From assembly GCA_903828665.1 (NCBI GenBank), contig CAIKMZ010000071.1:1-62175 (forward strand): a stretch of DNA of 62,175 bases. Reading direction: 5' to 3'. This DNA comes from an uncultured beta proteobacterium. GTDB lineage: Bacteria > Pseudomonadota > Gammaproteobacteria > Burkholderiales > Burkholderiaceae_C. Below, piece after piece: positions 22,376 through 30,946 of the stretch. A program made the translations under genes and the position numbers. Within the stretch, counting starts at the first letter, position 1; every line of letters starts with the position of its first letter. The notes beneath the pieces are model-generated. The model was given only the letters and a program-made list of their open reading frames with translations. It was not told the origin of the DNA and ran no database searches.

Positions 22376-23365
22376 TCAGTAAAGGCCTCGCACGCGCGCC
22401 TGCAGGCGCGACAAGCCGAGCAGCGCATCGGTGAACGGTGTGGCCACACCCGTCATGGCGCCGAGTTCCTTCACCACGGTCACCAGCGCATCGAGTTCCA
22501 GCGGCTTGCCGGCCTCAAAGTCCTGCAGCATGGAGGTCTTGAACGCGCCGAGCTTGCGCGTCACCGCGTGCCGGTCTTCGGGTTGCTGCTCGATCGGGAT
22601 GCCGATGCGCGCACCGATCTCCCTGGCCTCCAGCATCACGTTGGAGACAAAGCCGCGCACCAGTTCGTCGTCCAGAATCCGGTCGGTGGTGGCGCCGGTC
22701 AGCGCGCTGATCGGGTTGACCGTCATATTGCCCCACAGCTTGTACCAGACATCCTTTTGAATCTGCTCGGAAACGCTGACCTCGAAGCCCGCCGCCTGCA
22801 GCAGCGCCGCGAGCTGCGCCGCCCGCGGCGTCGACTGCCCCGACGGCTCGCCGATGATGAGCTTGTTGCCGAAGTGGTGCAGCACCTGGCCGGACGTGGC
22901 CGCGCAACTGGCATGCACGACGCAGCCGATGACGCTGCTTGAAGGGATGGCCTTGCCGATATCACCGGTGGCGTCCACGGCGCTGAGCACCGTCCCCTCG
23001 AAGCGCCCACCGAAGCCTTGGAAGAACCACCACGGCACGCCGTTCATGGCGCTGAGCACCACGGTATCGGGGCCGATCAGCGGTGCGATGCGGCGCGCCA
23101 CGTCAAGCAGGCCCGGCGCCTTGACGGCGATGACGACCAGATCCTGCACGCCGAGTTCCGCCGGGTCGGCACTGGCGCGCACCGGCCACGCGCGGTCGGC
23201 CCCGTTCTCGCGCAGGCGCAAACCGTCGCGCTGCAGGGCGGCGAGCGTGGCGCCGCGCGCCACCACGCTGACGCTGCAGCCCGCCGCAGCCACGCGCGCG
23301 CCGATCCAGCCGCCGATGGCGCCGGCACCATAAATGCAGACCCGCGTGAGATGTTGAGGATTCAT
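22376..23365 (-). CDS. 2-dehydropantoate 2-reductase family protein (ApbA/PanE)
   Basis: A 329-residue NADPH-dependent reductase. It opens RVCIYGAGAIGGWIGARVAAAG and keeps the conserved Lys in IAVKAPGLLDVA, the KDVWYKLWGNMTVNPISALTG segment with the catalytic Lys/Asn, and a C-terminal helical domain with a Glu-Leu-Asp run (KPLELDALV). PanE makes pantoate for coenzyme A, but this region's paralogues often reduce other 2-keto acids. It converges with RidA (7 bp gap), and its start faces the small ORF at 23439. Confidence 0.9.
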   Translation of the reverse strand: MNPQHLTRVCIYGAGAIGGWIGARVAAAGCSVSVVARGATLAALQRDGLRLRENGADRAWPVRASADPAELGVQDLVVIAVKAPGLLDVARRIAPLIGPDTVVLSAMNGVPWWFFQGFGGRFEGTVLSAVDATGDIGKAIPSSSVIGCVVHASCAATSGQVLHHFGNKLIIGEPSGQSTPRAAQLAALLQAAGFEVSVSEQIQKDVWYKLWGNMTVNPISALTGATTDRILDDELVRGFVSNVMLEAREIGARIGIPIEQQPEDRHAVTRKLGAFKTSMLQDFEAGKPLELDALVTVVKELGAMTGVATPFTDALLGLSRLQARVRGLY

Positions 23366-23438
23366 GGTGTGCTAAGACTGAGTTAAGGCTGGACGACGAA
23401 GATTGCGCCACTGATCCACTTTACCAAAGAGGTTTTCC

Positions 23439-23603
23439 ATGGACCCGATATTGCGCATGTTCATCCGCCAACTGCTCGGCGTTGTGCTGGCCGCGCTGGT
23501 GCCGGTGGTGCTGGTTGCGTTCCTGTGCATCCCGTACATCCTGGGCGGACAGCCGGGAGAAGAACGCGATCCGAATGAACCTTCGGCCCAGCACATGACC
23601 TGA
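23439..23603 (+). CDS. Small membrane protein, 54 residues, unknown function
   Basis: Starts ATG (MDPILRMFIRQLL) with AGAGG about ten bases upstream. One strong transmembrane helix covers about 12-35 (LLGVVLAALVPVVLVAFLCIPYIL), followed by a charged hydrophilic tail (GGQPGEERDPNEPSAQHMT). It sits between the PanE start and the CDF exporter, 29 bp before the latter on the same strand, so it may be cotranscribed with it. Codon use looks coding. Similar short proteins occur in related bacteria to my memory; no function is known to me. Confidence 0.6.
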   Translation: MDPILRMFIRQLLGVVLAALVPVVLVAFLCIPYILGGQPGEERDPNEPSAQHMT

Positions 23604-23632
23604 TTGCCATCCTGACCTAAACTCGGCGGATC

Positions 23633-24580
23633 ATGAAATCCTCCCTATTCGCCGATGATCCCGAAGATGCAGAACACAGCCCGGCCGAGCGCGCAGCAGC
23701 GGCATCGCGCAGCACCTGGGTCAGCGTCGGGGTCAACCTGGCCCTGACCATCACCCAAGTCCTTGTCGGTGTGCTGGCCAAATCACAAGGACTGGTGGCC
23801 GACGGCGTGCATTCCCTGTCGGATCTGGTGGCCGATTTTGTCGTGCTGCTGGCCGGCCACCACAGCAAGAAGGACGCCGACGCCGATCACCCCTACGGCC
23901 ATCAACGCTTCGAAACCGCCGCCTCTCTGGTGCTGGGCATGCTGCTGCTGGCAGTCGGCATCGGCATGCTGTGGTCCGCCGCGCGCAAGCTCGAAGCGCC
24001 CGAGACCATCGCCACCGTGCACATCGTGGCGCTGTGGGTGGCCGGTGGCGCGCTGATCGCCAAGGAACTGCTGTTTCGCTACATGCTCTCGGTGGCCAAG
24101 CGCGTCAAATCCAGCATGTTGGTGGCCAACGCCTGGCACGCCCGCTCCGATGCCGCGTCCTCGCTAGTGGTGGGCATCGGCATCATCGGCAACCTGGCCG
24201 GTTATCCGATCCTGGACCCAATCGCCGCGCTGATCGTCGGCTTCATGGTGACCCGGATGGGCTGGGGATTTAGCTGGGACGCGCTACATGACCTGATGGA
24301 CCGCGCCGTCGACGAGCAGGAGGTGCAGGCGATCCGCGCCACGCTGCTCGAGACGCCGGGCGTGAGCGGCGTGCACGACGTGCGCACGCGCAAGATGGGC
24401 GACATGATCGTGGTCGACGCGCACATCGAGGTCGATGCCACGATCAGCGTCGAGGCCGGCCACGACATCGCAGTCGTGGCGCGCCAGCGCGTCATGCAGC
24501 GCCATCGCGTGCTCAACCTGATGACGCATGTGGACCCGTGGAGCCGCCCCGATCTGGACCACGCGGCGGCAGCGCGCTGA
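23633..24580 (+). CDS. Cation diffusion facilitator (CDF) family metal exporter
   Basis: A 315-residue inner-membrane protein. The metal-site motifs of transmembrane helices 2 and 5 are seen: DGVHSLSDLVADFVVLL and NAWHARSDAASSLVVGIG. DADHPYGHQRFE is the typical loop, and the C-terminal cytoplasmic domain (VSGVHDVRTRKMGDMIVVDAHIEVD) is complete. CDF proteins expel Zn2+, Fe2+, Co2+ or Mn2+ in exchange for protons. The His/Asp pattern suits Zn2+ or Fe2+; exact metal unknown. Confidence 0.93.
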   Translation: MKSSLFADDPEDAEHSPAERAAAASRSTWVSVGVNLALTITQVLVGVLAKSQGLVADGVHSLSDLVADFVVLLAGHHSKKDADADHPYGHQRFETAASLVLGMLLLAVGIGMLWSAARKLEAPETIATVHIVALWVAGGALIAKELLFRYMLSVAKRVKSSMLVANAWHARSDAASSLVVGIGIIGNLAGYPILDPIAALIVGFMVTRMGWGFSWDALHDLMDRAVDEQEVQAIRATLLETPGVSGVHDVRTRKMGDMIVVDAHIEVDATISVEAGHDIAVVARQRVMQRHRVLNLMTHVDPWSRPDLDHAAAAR

Positions 24581-24587
24581 TCAAGGC

Positions 24588-26171
24588 TCAGGCCGTTTCG
24601 TTGTCCCAGAAGTGGCTGTGCTCCTTGCGCAGCATGTGCTTCTGGACCTTGCCCGTGGCCGTGGCCGGCAGCGCATCGACAAAGCGCACCGCCTTGGGCA
24701 CCTCGAAGCCGCCCAGGCGGCTGCGGCAATGTTCGATGATGGCGGCCTCGTCGCAGGACGCGCCGGGTTTGCGCACGACGAAGGCGCACACCGCCTCGCT
24801 CCAGCGCGGATGCGGCAGGCCCAGCACCGCGACGCCGGCGACATCCGGGTGCGCCAGGATCGCGGCCTCGACCTTGACGCTGGCGACGTTTTCGCCGCCG
24901 GTCTTGATCATGTCTTTCTTGCGATCCAGGAACAGCATCTGTCCGCCACCATCGATCATGCCGAGGTCGCCCGTGTGGTGCCAGCCGAATTTCTGCGCTG
25001 CCGCGGTTGCCTGCGGGTCCTTGAAATAACCGAGCATGACATTGGGGCCGCGGTGCACGATCTCGCCGACCTGCCCTGCCGAGAGCAGATTGCCGTCGTC
25101 GTCCATGATGGCGGTTTCGCAAGCGACGCCGGACAGGCCCCAGTAATTGGCATCACGCCCCGGATTGCCCAGCGGATCGAAGCTCATCGTGATCGGGTAA
25201 ATCTCGGTCTGGCCCGTGGCCAGCAGGATGTGCGGCGCCATCTTCGCCGCAATGGCCTGGATCAGCGGCTGCGGCATCGGCGCCATGGCGTAGATGCACA
25301 GGCGCATGGCCGCGTAATCGGGCGTGGCATAGGTCTTGTCGGCCAGCAGCGCTGCGTACATCATCGGCAGGCCGACAAAGATCGTGATCTTTTCCTCGGT
25401 CACGAGTCGCGCCACGTCCCCCGGTATGAAGGCGCGCGCCAGCACCGTGCTCGCGCCGATCGCGCAGGCGCTCGCCGCCAGCACATGCTGCGCGCAGTGG
25501 AACAGCGGCAGCAGACCGGTGATGACGTCTTCGTGCGTGAGACCGAAGTTGGCGATGTTGCCCATGATCGCGCTGTAGACCGACAGGTGCGAATGCACGA
25601 CGCCCTTCGGGTTGCCGGTGGTGCCGCTGGTGTACATGAGCAGCGCCGGTTGCGCGTCGTCGATCTCGACATCGGGCAGGTCCGCAGCGTGCCCCTGCTG
25701 CGCCTGCGCCAAGGTGGTGGCGCTGCGGTCGGCCGTGTCGCCCATCGTGACCACCAGCGGCAAGCCCAGCGCTTCGAGCAGCGGCGCCATGCCGGCCTGC
25801 GTGCGGATGGCCTCATCGACGACGACGCAGCTGACCTCGGCGTGGCGCAGCACGTAGTCGATGGTCTGCGGTTCCAGCTTGGTATTGACCGGCACCCAGA
25901 CATTGCCGGACTTGTGGATGCCGTTGACCGCCACCAGCATGTCGGCCGAATTCGCGCACAGCATGCCGATCTGGCAACCGCTGCCGACGCGCGCGAGCAG
26001 GTAATGCGCAAAGCGCGAACTGCGCGCGTCGAGTTCGGCATAGCTCAGGCGCAGGTCGCCATCGACGACCGCGTTGCGCGCGCCAAAGGACTTCGCGCTG
26101 CGGTAGACGAGGTCGCCCAAAGCGATGCGGCGCATGCGCCGGGCCTGGGGGGAAAGCGGCATCTCGATCAT
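24588..26171 (-). CDS. Acyl-CoA synthetase / AMP-dependent ligase
   Basis: A 527-residue adenylate-forming enzyme. The ATP motif is LLMYTSGTTGNPKGVVHSH, the later motif WHHTGDLGMIDGGGQMLFLDRKKDMIKTGGENV holds the hinge, and the C-terminal catalytic lysine is in ATGKVQKHMLRKE. It joins a carboxylic acid to CoA through an acyl-AMP. The start MIEMPL (26171) follows GGAGACAAG. It lies downstream of the binding protein at 26398 with a 226-bp gap containing hairpins, so cotranscription is doubtful. Substrate unknown. Confidence 0.91.
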   Translation of the reverse strand: MIEMPLSPQARRMRRIALGDLVYRSAKSFGARNAVVDGDLRLSYAELDARSSRFAHYLLARVGSGCQIGMLCANSADMLVAVNGIHKSGNVWVPVNTKLEPQTIDYVLRHAEVSCVVVDEAIRTQAGMAPLLEALGLPLVVTMGDTADRSATTLAQAQQGHAADLPDVEIDDAQPALLMYTSGTTGNPKGVVHSHLSVYSAIMGNIANFGLTHEDVITGLLPLFHCAQHVLAASACAIGASTVLARAFIPGDVARLVTEEKITIFVGLPMMYAALLADKTYATPDYAAMRLCIYAMAPMPQPLIQAIAAKMAPHILLATGQTEIYPITMSFDPLGNPGRDANYWGLSGVACETAIMDDDGNLLSAGQVGEIVHRGPNVMLGYFKDPQATAAAQKFGWHHTGDLGMIDGGGQMLFLDRKKDMIKTGGENVASVKVEAAILAHPDVAGVAVLGLPHPRWSEAVCAFVVRKPGASCDEAAIIEHCRSRLGGFEVPKAVRFVDALPATATGKVQKHMLRKEHSHFWDNETA

Positions 26172-26352
26172 TTTCTTGTCTCCTTCGTTGCTTGTTGTGC
26201 TTGTCTTCGGAGCGCAGACCCGCAACCGCGCGTGCGCCGGCGCTGCTTCGGTCAGGTCAATCGTGCGTTGGAAAGCTTGCGGACTGCGAAAACAAGAATA
26301 GCAAGAAACGCCGGCTTGCGGAATAGCGGTTTACCGGGGGTGACCGCCGCGC

Positions 26353-26387
26353 CCGGACAGGTCCGGGGCCATGAACGGCATGGCCCC
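26353..26387. terminator. Tandem hairpins after the NMT1-type binding-protein gene
   Basis: Two perfect stems abut: GGGGCCATG / CATGGCCCC (26365-26373 and 26379-26387, loop AACGG) and CCGGAC / GTCCGG (26353-26358 and 26361-26366). They share two bases, so only one can form fully at a time. They lie 11-45 bp past the stop of the gene read leftward. No T-tract follows, so this is a processing or Rho-type stop signal rather than a classic intrinsic terminator. Confidence 0.45.
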
Positions 26388-26397
26388 GTGAACGCCG

Positions 26398-27390
26398 TCA
26401 GTTCGACGACATGCGCAGGTTCTTGTCGAGATAGTCGTTGGTGAACAGGCTTGCCGGGTCAAACGGCTTGTCGATGCCGATCAGGCTTTGCACCAGCTCG
26501 TAGTCCGACTTGACGCGCGCCGTGTCGAAACTTCCGAGCGCGACCTTGGTCGTCGTGTCGTCACGCATCAGTTGCTTTATGCGCTCCCACTGATCGCGCT
26601 GGTTGTCCGGATTGAGGCCGCTGACGCCGGCCAGCAGCGCCTGCAGGCAGGGATTGAAGTCCTTGACGCAGGCGTCGTAGGCGCGCTGCGTCACCGCCAC
26701 AAACTTGCGCACACGCTCCGGATTGGCCGCCAGATAGGCGCCGTTGACGACGAACGAGTTGCCGTAGACATTGACGCCGATCGAGCGCCAGGCGACGAAG
26801 CCGAGATCAGCGCCGAATTCACGCACCTTGAGGTCGTGTTCGTTGTAGAAGTCGCTGATGATGTCGACCGACTTGCTCTTGAGCGCGGCCACCTTGGCCG
26901 GCGGGCTCAGGTTGACGAAGGTGACACCGTTGGGTTCGATCCCCACCTTCTTGGCAAACGCCGGCCACATCAGGCGGGCGGCGTCGCCCGGCGGGTTGCC
27001 GATCTTGTGGCCGGGAAAGTCTTTCGGCCCCGTGATGCCGGAGGACTTGAGCCAGTAGAAGCCCTGCGGCGAATTGGCGTAGATCACCATGACCGCCTTC
27101 AGATCGGCACCCTTGCCTTTGGCCTGCATCGCGGTCGGCAAATCGGCGATGCCGACGTCCGAACCGCCGGAGCCGACGCGCAGCGCCGATGCGCCCGAGC
27201 CCTTGCCGGCTTCGATGCTCAGGTCGATGCCCGCCTCCTGGTACCAGCCCTTCGATTTCGCGTAGTAGATCGGCGAGTGATCCGCCGTCGGTGTCCAGTT
27301 CAACATCAGGCTCATGGCATCGGCTGCCACGGCGAACGGGGAACTTGCCGCCAACAACACGCCGGCTGCGGATAGCAACAGTCTCTTCAT
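26398..27390 (-). CDS. NMT1/THI5-type ABC transporter substrate-binding protein
   Basis: A 330-residue periplasmic protein with a signal peptide (about 1-23, FAVAADA) and the family opening MSLMLNWTPTADHSPIYYAKSKGWYQEAGIDLSIE. This class binds pyrimidine precursors of thiamine, riboflavin-like compounds, nitrate, sulfonates or related ligands. The permease (28211) and ATPase (32011) lie across the divergent TetR gene on the other strand and complete the transporter. The start at 27390 gives a proper signal peptide. Its promoter (27438-27466) carries a TetR-type operator between -35 and -10. Confidence 0.92.
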   Translation of the reverse strand: MKRLLLSAAGVLLAASSPFAVAADAMSLMLNWTPTADHSPIYYAKSKGWYQEAGIDLSIEAGKGSGASALRVGSGGSDVGIADLPTAMQAKGKGADLKAVMVIYANSPQGFYWLKSSGITGPKDFPGHKIGNPPGDAARLMWPAFAKKVGIEPNGVTFVNLSPPAKVAALKSKSVDIISDFYNEHDLKVREFGADLGFVAWRSIGVNVYGNSFVVNGAYLAANPERVRKFVAVTQRAYDACVKDFNPCLQALLAGVSGLNPDNQRDQWERIKQLMRDDTTTKVALGSFDTARVKSDYELVQSLIGIDKPFDPASLFTNDYLDKNLRMSSN

Positions 27391-27437
27391 ACGGGTTCTC
27401 CAGAATAGGTGATGGATCAATGGCTGGCTTACAATTT

Positions 27438-27466
27438 ACTATACCAACTATTTGGTTGAGGTGCAA
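27438..27466 (-). promoter_or_regulatory. Promoter of the NMT1-type binding protein with an embedded operator
   Basis: On the minus strand -35 is TTGCAC (27466-27461) and -10 is TATAGT (27443-27438), with an exact 17-bp spacer. The spacer holds the imperfect palindrome CCAACTATTTGGTTGA (27444-27459), so a bound repressor would block polymerase. A close copy lies at 28137-28152 before the permease operon. Confidence 0.75.
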
Positions 27467-27469
27467 CAA

Positions 27470-28123
27470 ATGGTCACTGCAGCAAAGACCCGTGTCGCGG
27501 TCAGCGGCCCCAAGCGGGATGCTTCATCAGCCCGGGCAGCGCTGATCACCGCTGCCGTTTCAGAGCTGTCAAGCAACGGCTTCGCCGGCGCCCGTGTCGA
27601 CGAGATTGCGGCCTCGGCTGGTGTCAACAAGCAACTGGTCTACCACTACTTCGGCAGCAAGCAGGGGCTCTACCTGGCGGCGCTCGAGTCGGTCTACGCC
27701 GAGATCCGGGAGAAGGAAAAGAATCTCTCGCTCGAGTCGCTCGAGCCCGTGGAAGCCATGGTGCAACTGGTCGGCTTTTCATTCGACTACCTGGCCGAGC
27801 ATCCAGAGTTCATCGCGCTGCTGAGCGACGAGAACCGCAACCAGGGCCGCCACATCCTGGCCTCCGAGAACTTGCAGAAAATGCATTCGCCGTTCATCGA
27901 GATGCTCGAGACCACGCTGGAGCGCGGCGTTGCCAAGGGCGTGTTCCGCGGCGACATCGACGCGATCAACCTCTACATTTCGATGGCCGGCATCTCGTAT
28001 TTCTTTTTCTCCAACAACCACACTCTGTCGGCCATCTTCGGCAAGTCGCTCGGCTCACGCGGCGCCCTGGTGCAGCGGCGCCGCCATGTGATCGAATTTG
28101 CCCTGAACGCACTGCGTCCATGA
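27470..28123 (+). CDS. TetR-family transcriptional regulator
   Basis: A 217-residue regulator with an N-terminal HTH at about 25-70 (AALITAAVSELSSNGFAGARVDEIAASAGVNKQLVYHYFGSKQGLYLAALE), the standard TetR pattern, and a helical ligand-binding C-terminal domain of the TetR_C type. The ATG at 27470 has GAGG seven bases upstream; the in-frame TTG at 27452 lies inside the operator and is rejected. It is divergent from the binding protein and upstream of the permease operon. Matching operators at both promoters point to repression of the entire unit, relieved by an unknown ligand. Confidence 0.93.
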   Translation: MVTAAKTRVAVSGPKRDASSARAALITAAVSELSSNGFAGARVDEIAASAGVNKQLVYHYFGSKQGLYLAALESVYAEIREKEKNLSLESLEPVEAMVQLVGFSFDYLAEHPEFIALLSDENRNQGRHILASENLQKMHSPFIEMLETTLERGVAKGVFRGDIDAINLYISMAGISYFFFSNNHTLSAIFGKSLGSRGALVQRRRHVIEFALNALRP

Positions 28124-28136
28124 AGTCCGATTTGGT

Positions 28137-28177
28137 TCAACTGGTTGGTTGACAATTGTGCGCGCGGAATTTATGAT
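28137..28177 (+). promoter_or_regulatory. Strong sigma-70 promoter with TetR-type operator, before the permease operon
   Basis: -35 is TTGACA (28149-28154) and -10 is TATGAT (28172-28177), with a 17-bp spacer: near-consensus. The palindrome TCAACTGGTTGGTTGA (28137-28152, arms TCAAC/GTTGA) overlaps the -35 box. It matches the operator at 27444-27459 in 13 of 16 positions. The transcript would start near 28184, some 27 bp before the permease ATG. Confidence 0.82.
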
Positions 28178-28210
28178 TTTCAGAATGCGCATTGACAGGA
28201 AGGACGTTGC

Positions 28211-29023
28211 ATGAAAGGTCTCCAAGACGAGGTGGTGCTGCTGTCCGTTGCCGGCGTGCCGGGCGACCGCCCGGCGTGGCAGCGCTGGCTGACCATCATC
28301 GGCATCCACCTGGCCGGCATCCTGCTCTGGGAAGCCGTGGTACGGGTGTTTGCCATCCAGTCCTTCATTCTTCCGGCGCCTTCGCGCATTCTGGCCACCC
28401 TGTCGAATCCGAACTTCAGCTGGCTCAAGAACACCGGCGTCACAGCGCTCGAAGTGTTCGGCGGCTACACGCTGGGGCTGGTGCTGGGCATCCTGTGCGC
28501 CCTGCTGTTCATCACCAGCCGGCGCCTCATGATCCTCGTGTTCCCGGTGCTGGTCACGCTCAACATGATCCCGAAGGTGGCGCTGGGTCCGCTGATCATC
28601 GTCTGGTTCAGCTACGGCATCGGCCCCAACATCCTGATCACGTTCAGCCTGTGCTTCTTCCCGATCCTGCTGACCACGATCCGCGGCCTCAACGAGACCG
28701 AGCCTGAATTGCTCGACCTGGTACGCGCCCTTAAGGGTTCGCGCTGGCAGTTGTTCCGCTATATCCAGTTGCCGGGCTCGCTGCCCTATGTGTTCTCCGG
28801 CATGAAGGTCGCCACCATTCTGGCGGTGGCCGGCGCCGTGGTCGGCGAGTTCATCGCCTCCGACAAGGGCCTGGGCTATCTGATGATCCAGGTGCAGGCT
28901 TCGCTGGACACGCCCGCCGTCTTCATGGCCGTGCTGCTGATCACCGGCCTGGGCGTGCTGCTCTATCTGCTCGTGCTGCTGCTGGAGCGGCTCTTCATCA
29001 CCCAGGACGCAAGAATCCAATGA
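28211..29023 (+). CDS. NitT/TauT-type ABC transporter permease
   Basis: A 270-residue inner-membrane permease of the SsuC/TauC family. It has ILATLSNPNFSWLKNTGVTALEVFGGYTLGLVLG and the coupling segment NETEPELLDLVRALKGSRWQLFRYIQLPGSLPYVFSGMKVATILAVAGAVVGEF. About six helices. Start ATG 28211 with AGGAAGGA upstream. It works with the binding protein 26398 and the ATPase 32011. The operon order is unusual: three enzyme genes lie between permease and ATPase. The stop overlaps the epimerase start (ATGA). Confidence 0.94.
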   Translation: MKGLQDEVVLLSVAGVPGDRPAWQRWLTIIGIHLAGILLWEAVVRVFAIQSFILPAPSRILATLSNPNFSWLKNTGVTALEVFGGYTLGLVLGILCALLFITSRRLMILVFPVLVTLNMIPKVALGPLIIVWFSYGIGPNILITFSLCFFPILLTTIRGLNETEPELLDLVRALKGSRWQLFRYIQLPGSLPYVFSGMKVATILAVAGAVVGEFIASDKGLGYLMIQVQASLDTPAVFMAVLLITGLGVLLYLLVLLLERLFITQDARIQ

Positions 29024-30084
29024 AACCTACCCTGCCCGCAGCAACAGCCCTGCTTGACGACCTGCCTGTGCCCGAAGGCTTTGCCGACGAGCAGGCGCTG
29101 GAAGACTATCTGGCCGCGCCGTCGCGGGATCTGGTGGCCGACATGGCACGGTTGGAGGGCGACCTGCTGATCCTGGGCGTCGGCGGCAAGATGGGGCCGA
29201 CGCTGGCGCGCCTGGCACGCAACGCCATGCCCGCGCGCCGGGTGATCGCGGTGGCGCGCTTCAGCGAGCCGGGCCTGCGCGCGATGCTGGAATCGCACGG
29301 CATCGAGACCATCGCCTGCGATCTGCTGGACCGCCAGGCGCTCGCAGCGCTGCCGCAATGCGCCAACGTCATCTTCATGGCCGGACGCAAGTTCGGTGCC
29401 GATGCCAACAACCCCCTGACCTGGGCCATGAACACCCATGTGCCGGCGCTGGTTGCCGAGACCTTCCGCAGCTCGCGCATCGTGTCCTTCTCGACCGCCT
29501 GCGTCTACCCGTTCGTGCCGGTGATCTCCCAGGGTGCGGACGAAAGCTCGGCGCTGAGCCCGCCCGGCGAATACGCGAACTCCTGTGTCGGGCGTGAGCG
29601 CATGTTCGAGTACTTCTCGCAACTGCACAACACGCCCGGGCGGCTGTTCCGCCTGAGCTACGCGATCGATCTGCGCTACGGCGTGCTGGCCGATGTCGCG
29701 CTGAAAATCTGGCGCGACGAGTCGGTCGACGTCACCATGGGCCATGTCAATGTCATCTGGCAGGGCGACGCCAATGCCCAGGCGCTGCGCTGCCTGTCGG
29801 TGGCAACCGTGCCCACCACGCCCCTGAACGTGAGCGGACCGGAAACCACGTCGATCCGCTGGCTGGCACAGGAGTTTGCACGCCGCTTCAACAAGACGGC
29901 CCGGATCACGGGCGAAGAAGCAACAACTGCCTGGCTCATGAACACCGGGCAGGCCGAGCGTCTGTTTGGCTACCCGAAAGTGCCGCTGTCACGCCAAATC
30001 GGCTGGGTCGCAGACTGGATTTCGCGCGAACAGCGCCTCTACGGCAAGCCGACCAAATTCGAAGCGCGCGATGGCAAGTACTGA
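29020..30084 (+). CDS. NAD-dependent epimerase/dehydratase family protein
   Basis: A 354-residue extended-SDR-like enzyme. The nucleotide motif is LLILGVGGKMGPTLARLA at about 50-67 rather than the classic GxxGxxG at the very N-terminus; about 45 residues precede it. FSTACVYPF carries the Ser/Thr/Tyr region, while the expected YxxxK motif is replaced by YANSCVGRERMFEYF, so the catalytic lysine seems lost or shifted. It may act on a modified sugar, aldehyde or nucleoside part of the imported ligand. Substrate unknown. Confidence 0.8.
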   Translation: MKPTLPAATALLDDLPVPEGFADEQALEDYLAAPSRDLVADMARLEGDLLILGVGGKMGPTLARLARNAMPARRVIAVARFSEPGLRAMLESHGIETIACDLLDRQALAALPQCANVIFMAGRKFGADANNPLTWAMNTHVPALVAETFRSSRIVSFSTACVYPFVPVISQGADESSALSPPGEYANSCVGRERMFEYFSQLHNTPGRLFRLSYAIDLRYGVLADVALKIWRDESVDVTMGHVNVIWQGDANAQALRCLSVATVPTTPLNVSGPETTSIRWLAQEFARRFNKTARITGEEATTAWLMNTGQAERLFGYPKVPLSRQIGWVADWISREQRLYGKPTKFEARDGKY

Positions 30085-30916
30085 GGCCACTGTTGCGGTC
30101 GAAACACTGGGCGTCCTGACGAGCGCCACGCAGGCCATGCTAGCCGAACTGGTGGCGGGCAGCGGCTGGAACCAGACCGCGCAGGACTGGGCCTTCTTCG
30201 CCCGCGCCGGCACGGTGTTCGGCGTGCGCGATGCTCAAGGGCGGATCGTCGCCAGCGGCGCCGTGCTGCCGCTCGGGGAAAAGGTCGCCTGGATCAGCAT
30301 GATCCTGGTGGCGCCCGAGGCCCGCGGCCAGGGACTGGGCAGCGCGGTGTTTGCCCACTGCCTGCGCGCCGTCCAGTCCGCGGGACGCACGGCCTATCTG
30401 GACGCAACACCGGCCGGCCAGCGCATCTACAGCCAGTTCGGCTTCAGCGCGCAGTGGCCGTTGACGCGCTGGCAGCGTGACGGCCAGGGCGCGGTGGACG
30501 CGGCGGCACCCGACCCACAGAACGCCGACATCGACAGTCTGACCGCGCTCGACGCGCAAGCCCTGGGCGCACCGCGCCCGGCCTTGCTGGCGGATTTTCT
30601 GGCGCGCGAGCACAGCTTCTGCGTGCACAGTCCGCAGGGCTTCGCGCTGATCCGGCGCGGACGCATCGCCCACCAGATCGGTCCCTTGCTGGCACGTGAC
30701 GCCGACAGCGCGAGCGTATTGCTGCAGCGCGCCCTGCAAGCCCTGCCCGGCAATGTCTTCATCGATGTGCCCGACGCGCGCGATGTGCTGTGCCATCAGC
30801 TGCGCGCGGCTGGCTTCGTCGCGCAACGCGGTCTAGTCCGCATGATGGCGGGCTCCCATCCGCTGCGCGGGCAGACCGACCTGATTCACGCCATCGCGGG
30901 CCCGGAATTCGGATAA
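30071..30916 (+). CDS. GNAT-family N-acetyltransferase
   Basis: A 281-residue protein with the acetyl-CoA binding motif ISMILVAPEARGQGLGSAVFAHCL (V-x-x-x-x-R-G-x-G-x-G/A) at about 77-100 and YSQFGFSAQWPLTRW after it. The N-terminal GNAT domain is followed by a second, weaker GNAT-like C-terminal half (about 150-281). It starts 14 bp inside the end of the epimerase gene and probably relies on coupled translation. It may acetylate an amine intermediate of the pathway; substrate unknown. Confidence 0.82.
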   Translation: MASTEATVAVETLGVLTSATQAMLAELVAGSGWNQTAQDWAFFARAGTVFGVRDAQGRIVASGAVLPLGEKVAWISMILVAPEARGQGLGSAVFAHCLRAVQSAGRTAYLDATPAGQRIYSQFGFSAQWPLTRWQRDGQGAVDAAAPDPQNADIDSLTALDAQALGAPRPALLADFLAREHSFCVHSPQGFALIRRGRIAHQIGPLLARDADSASVLLQRALQALPGNVFIDVPDARDVLCHQLRAAGFVAQRGLVRMMAGSHPLRGQTDLIHAIAGPEFG

Positions 30917-30946
30917 GCCCGCGCCGCACCGACACTGGAGCCCTCC

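Noticed and set aside
24528-26444. A 638-codon plus-strand ORF
   Set aside because: Shadow of the acyl-CoA ligase, which has complete AMP-binding motifs on the minus strand.
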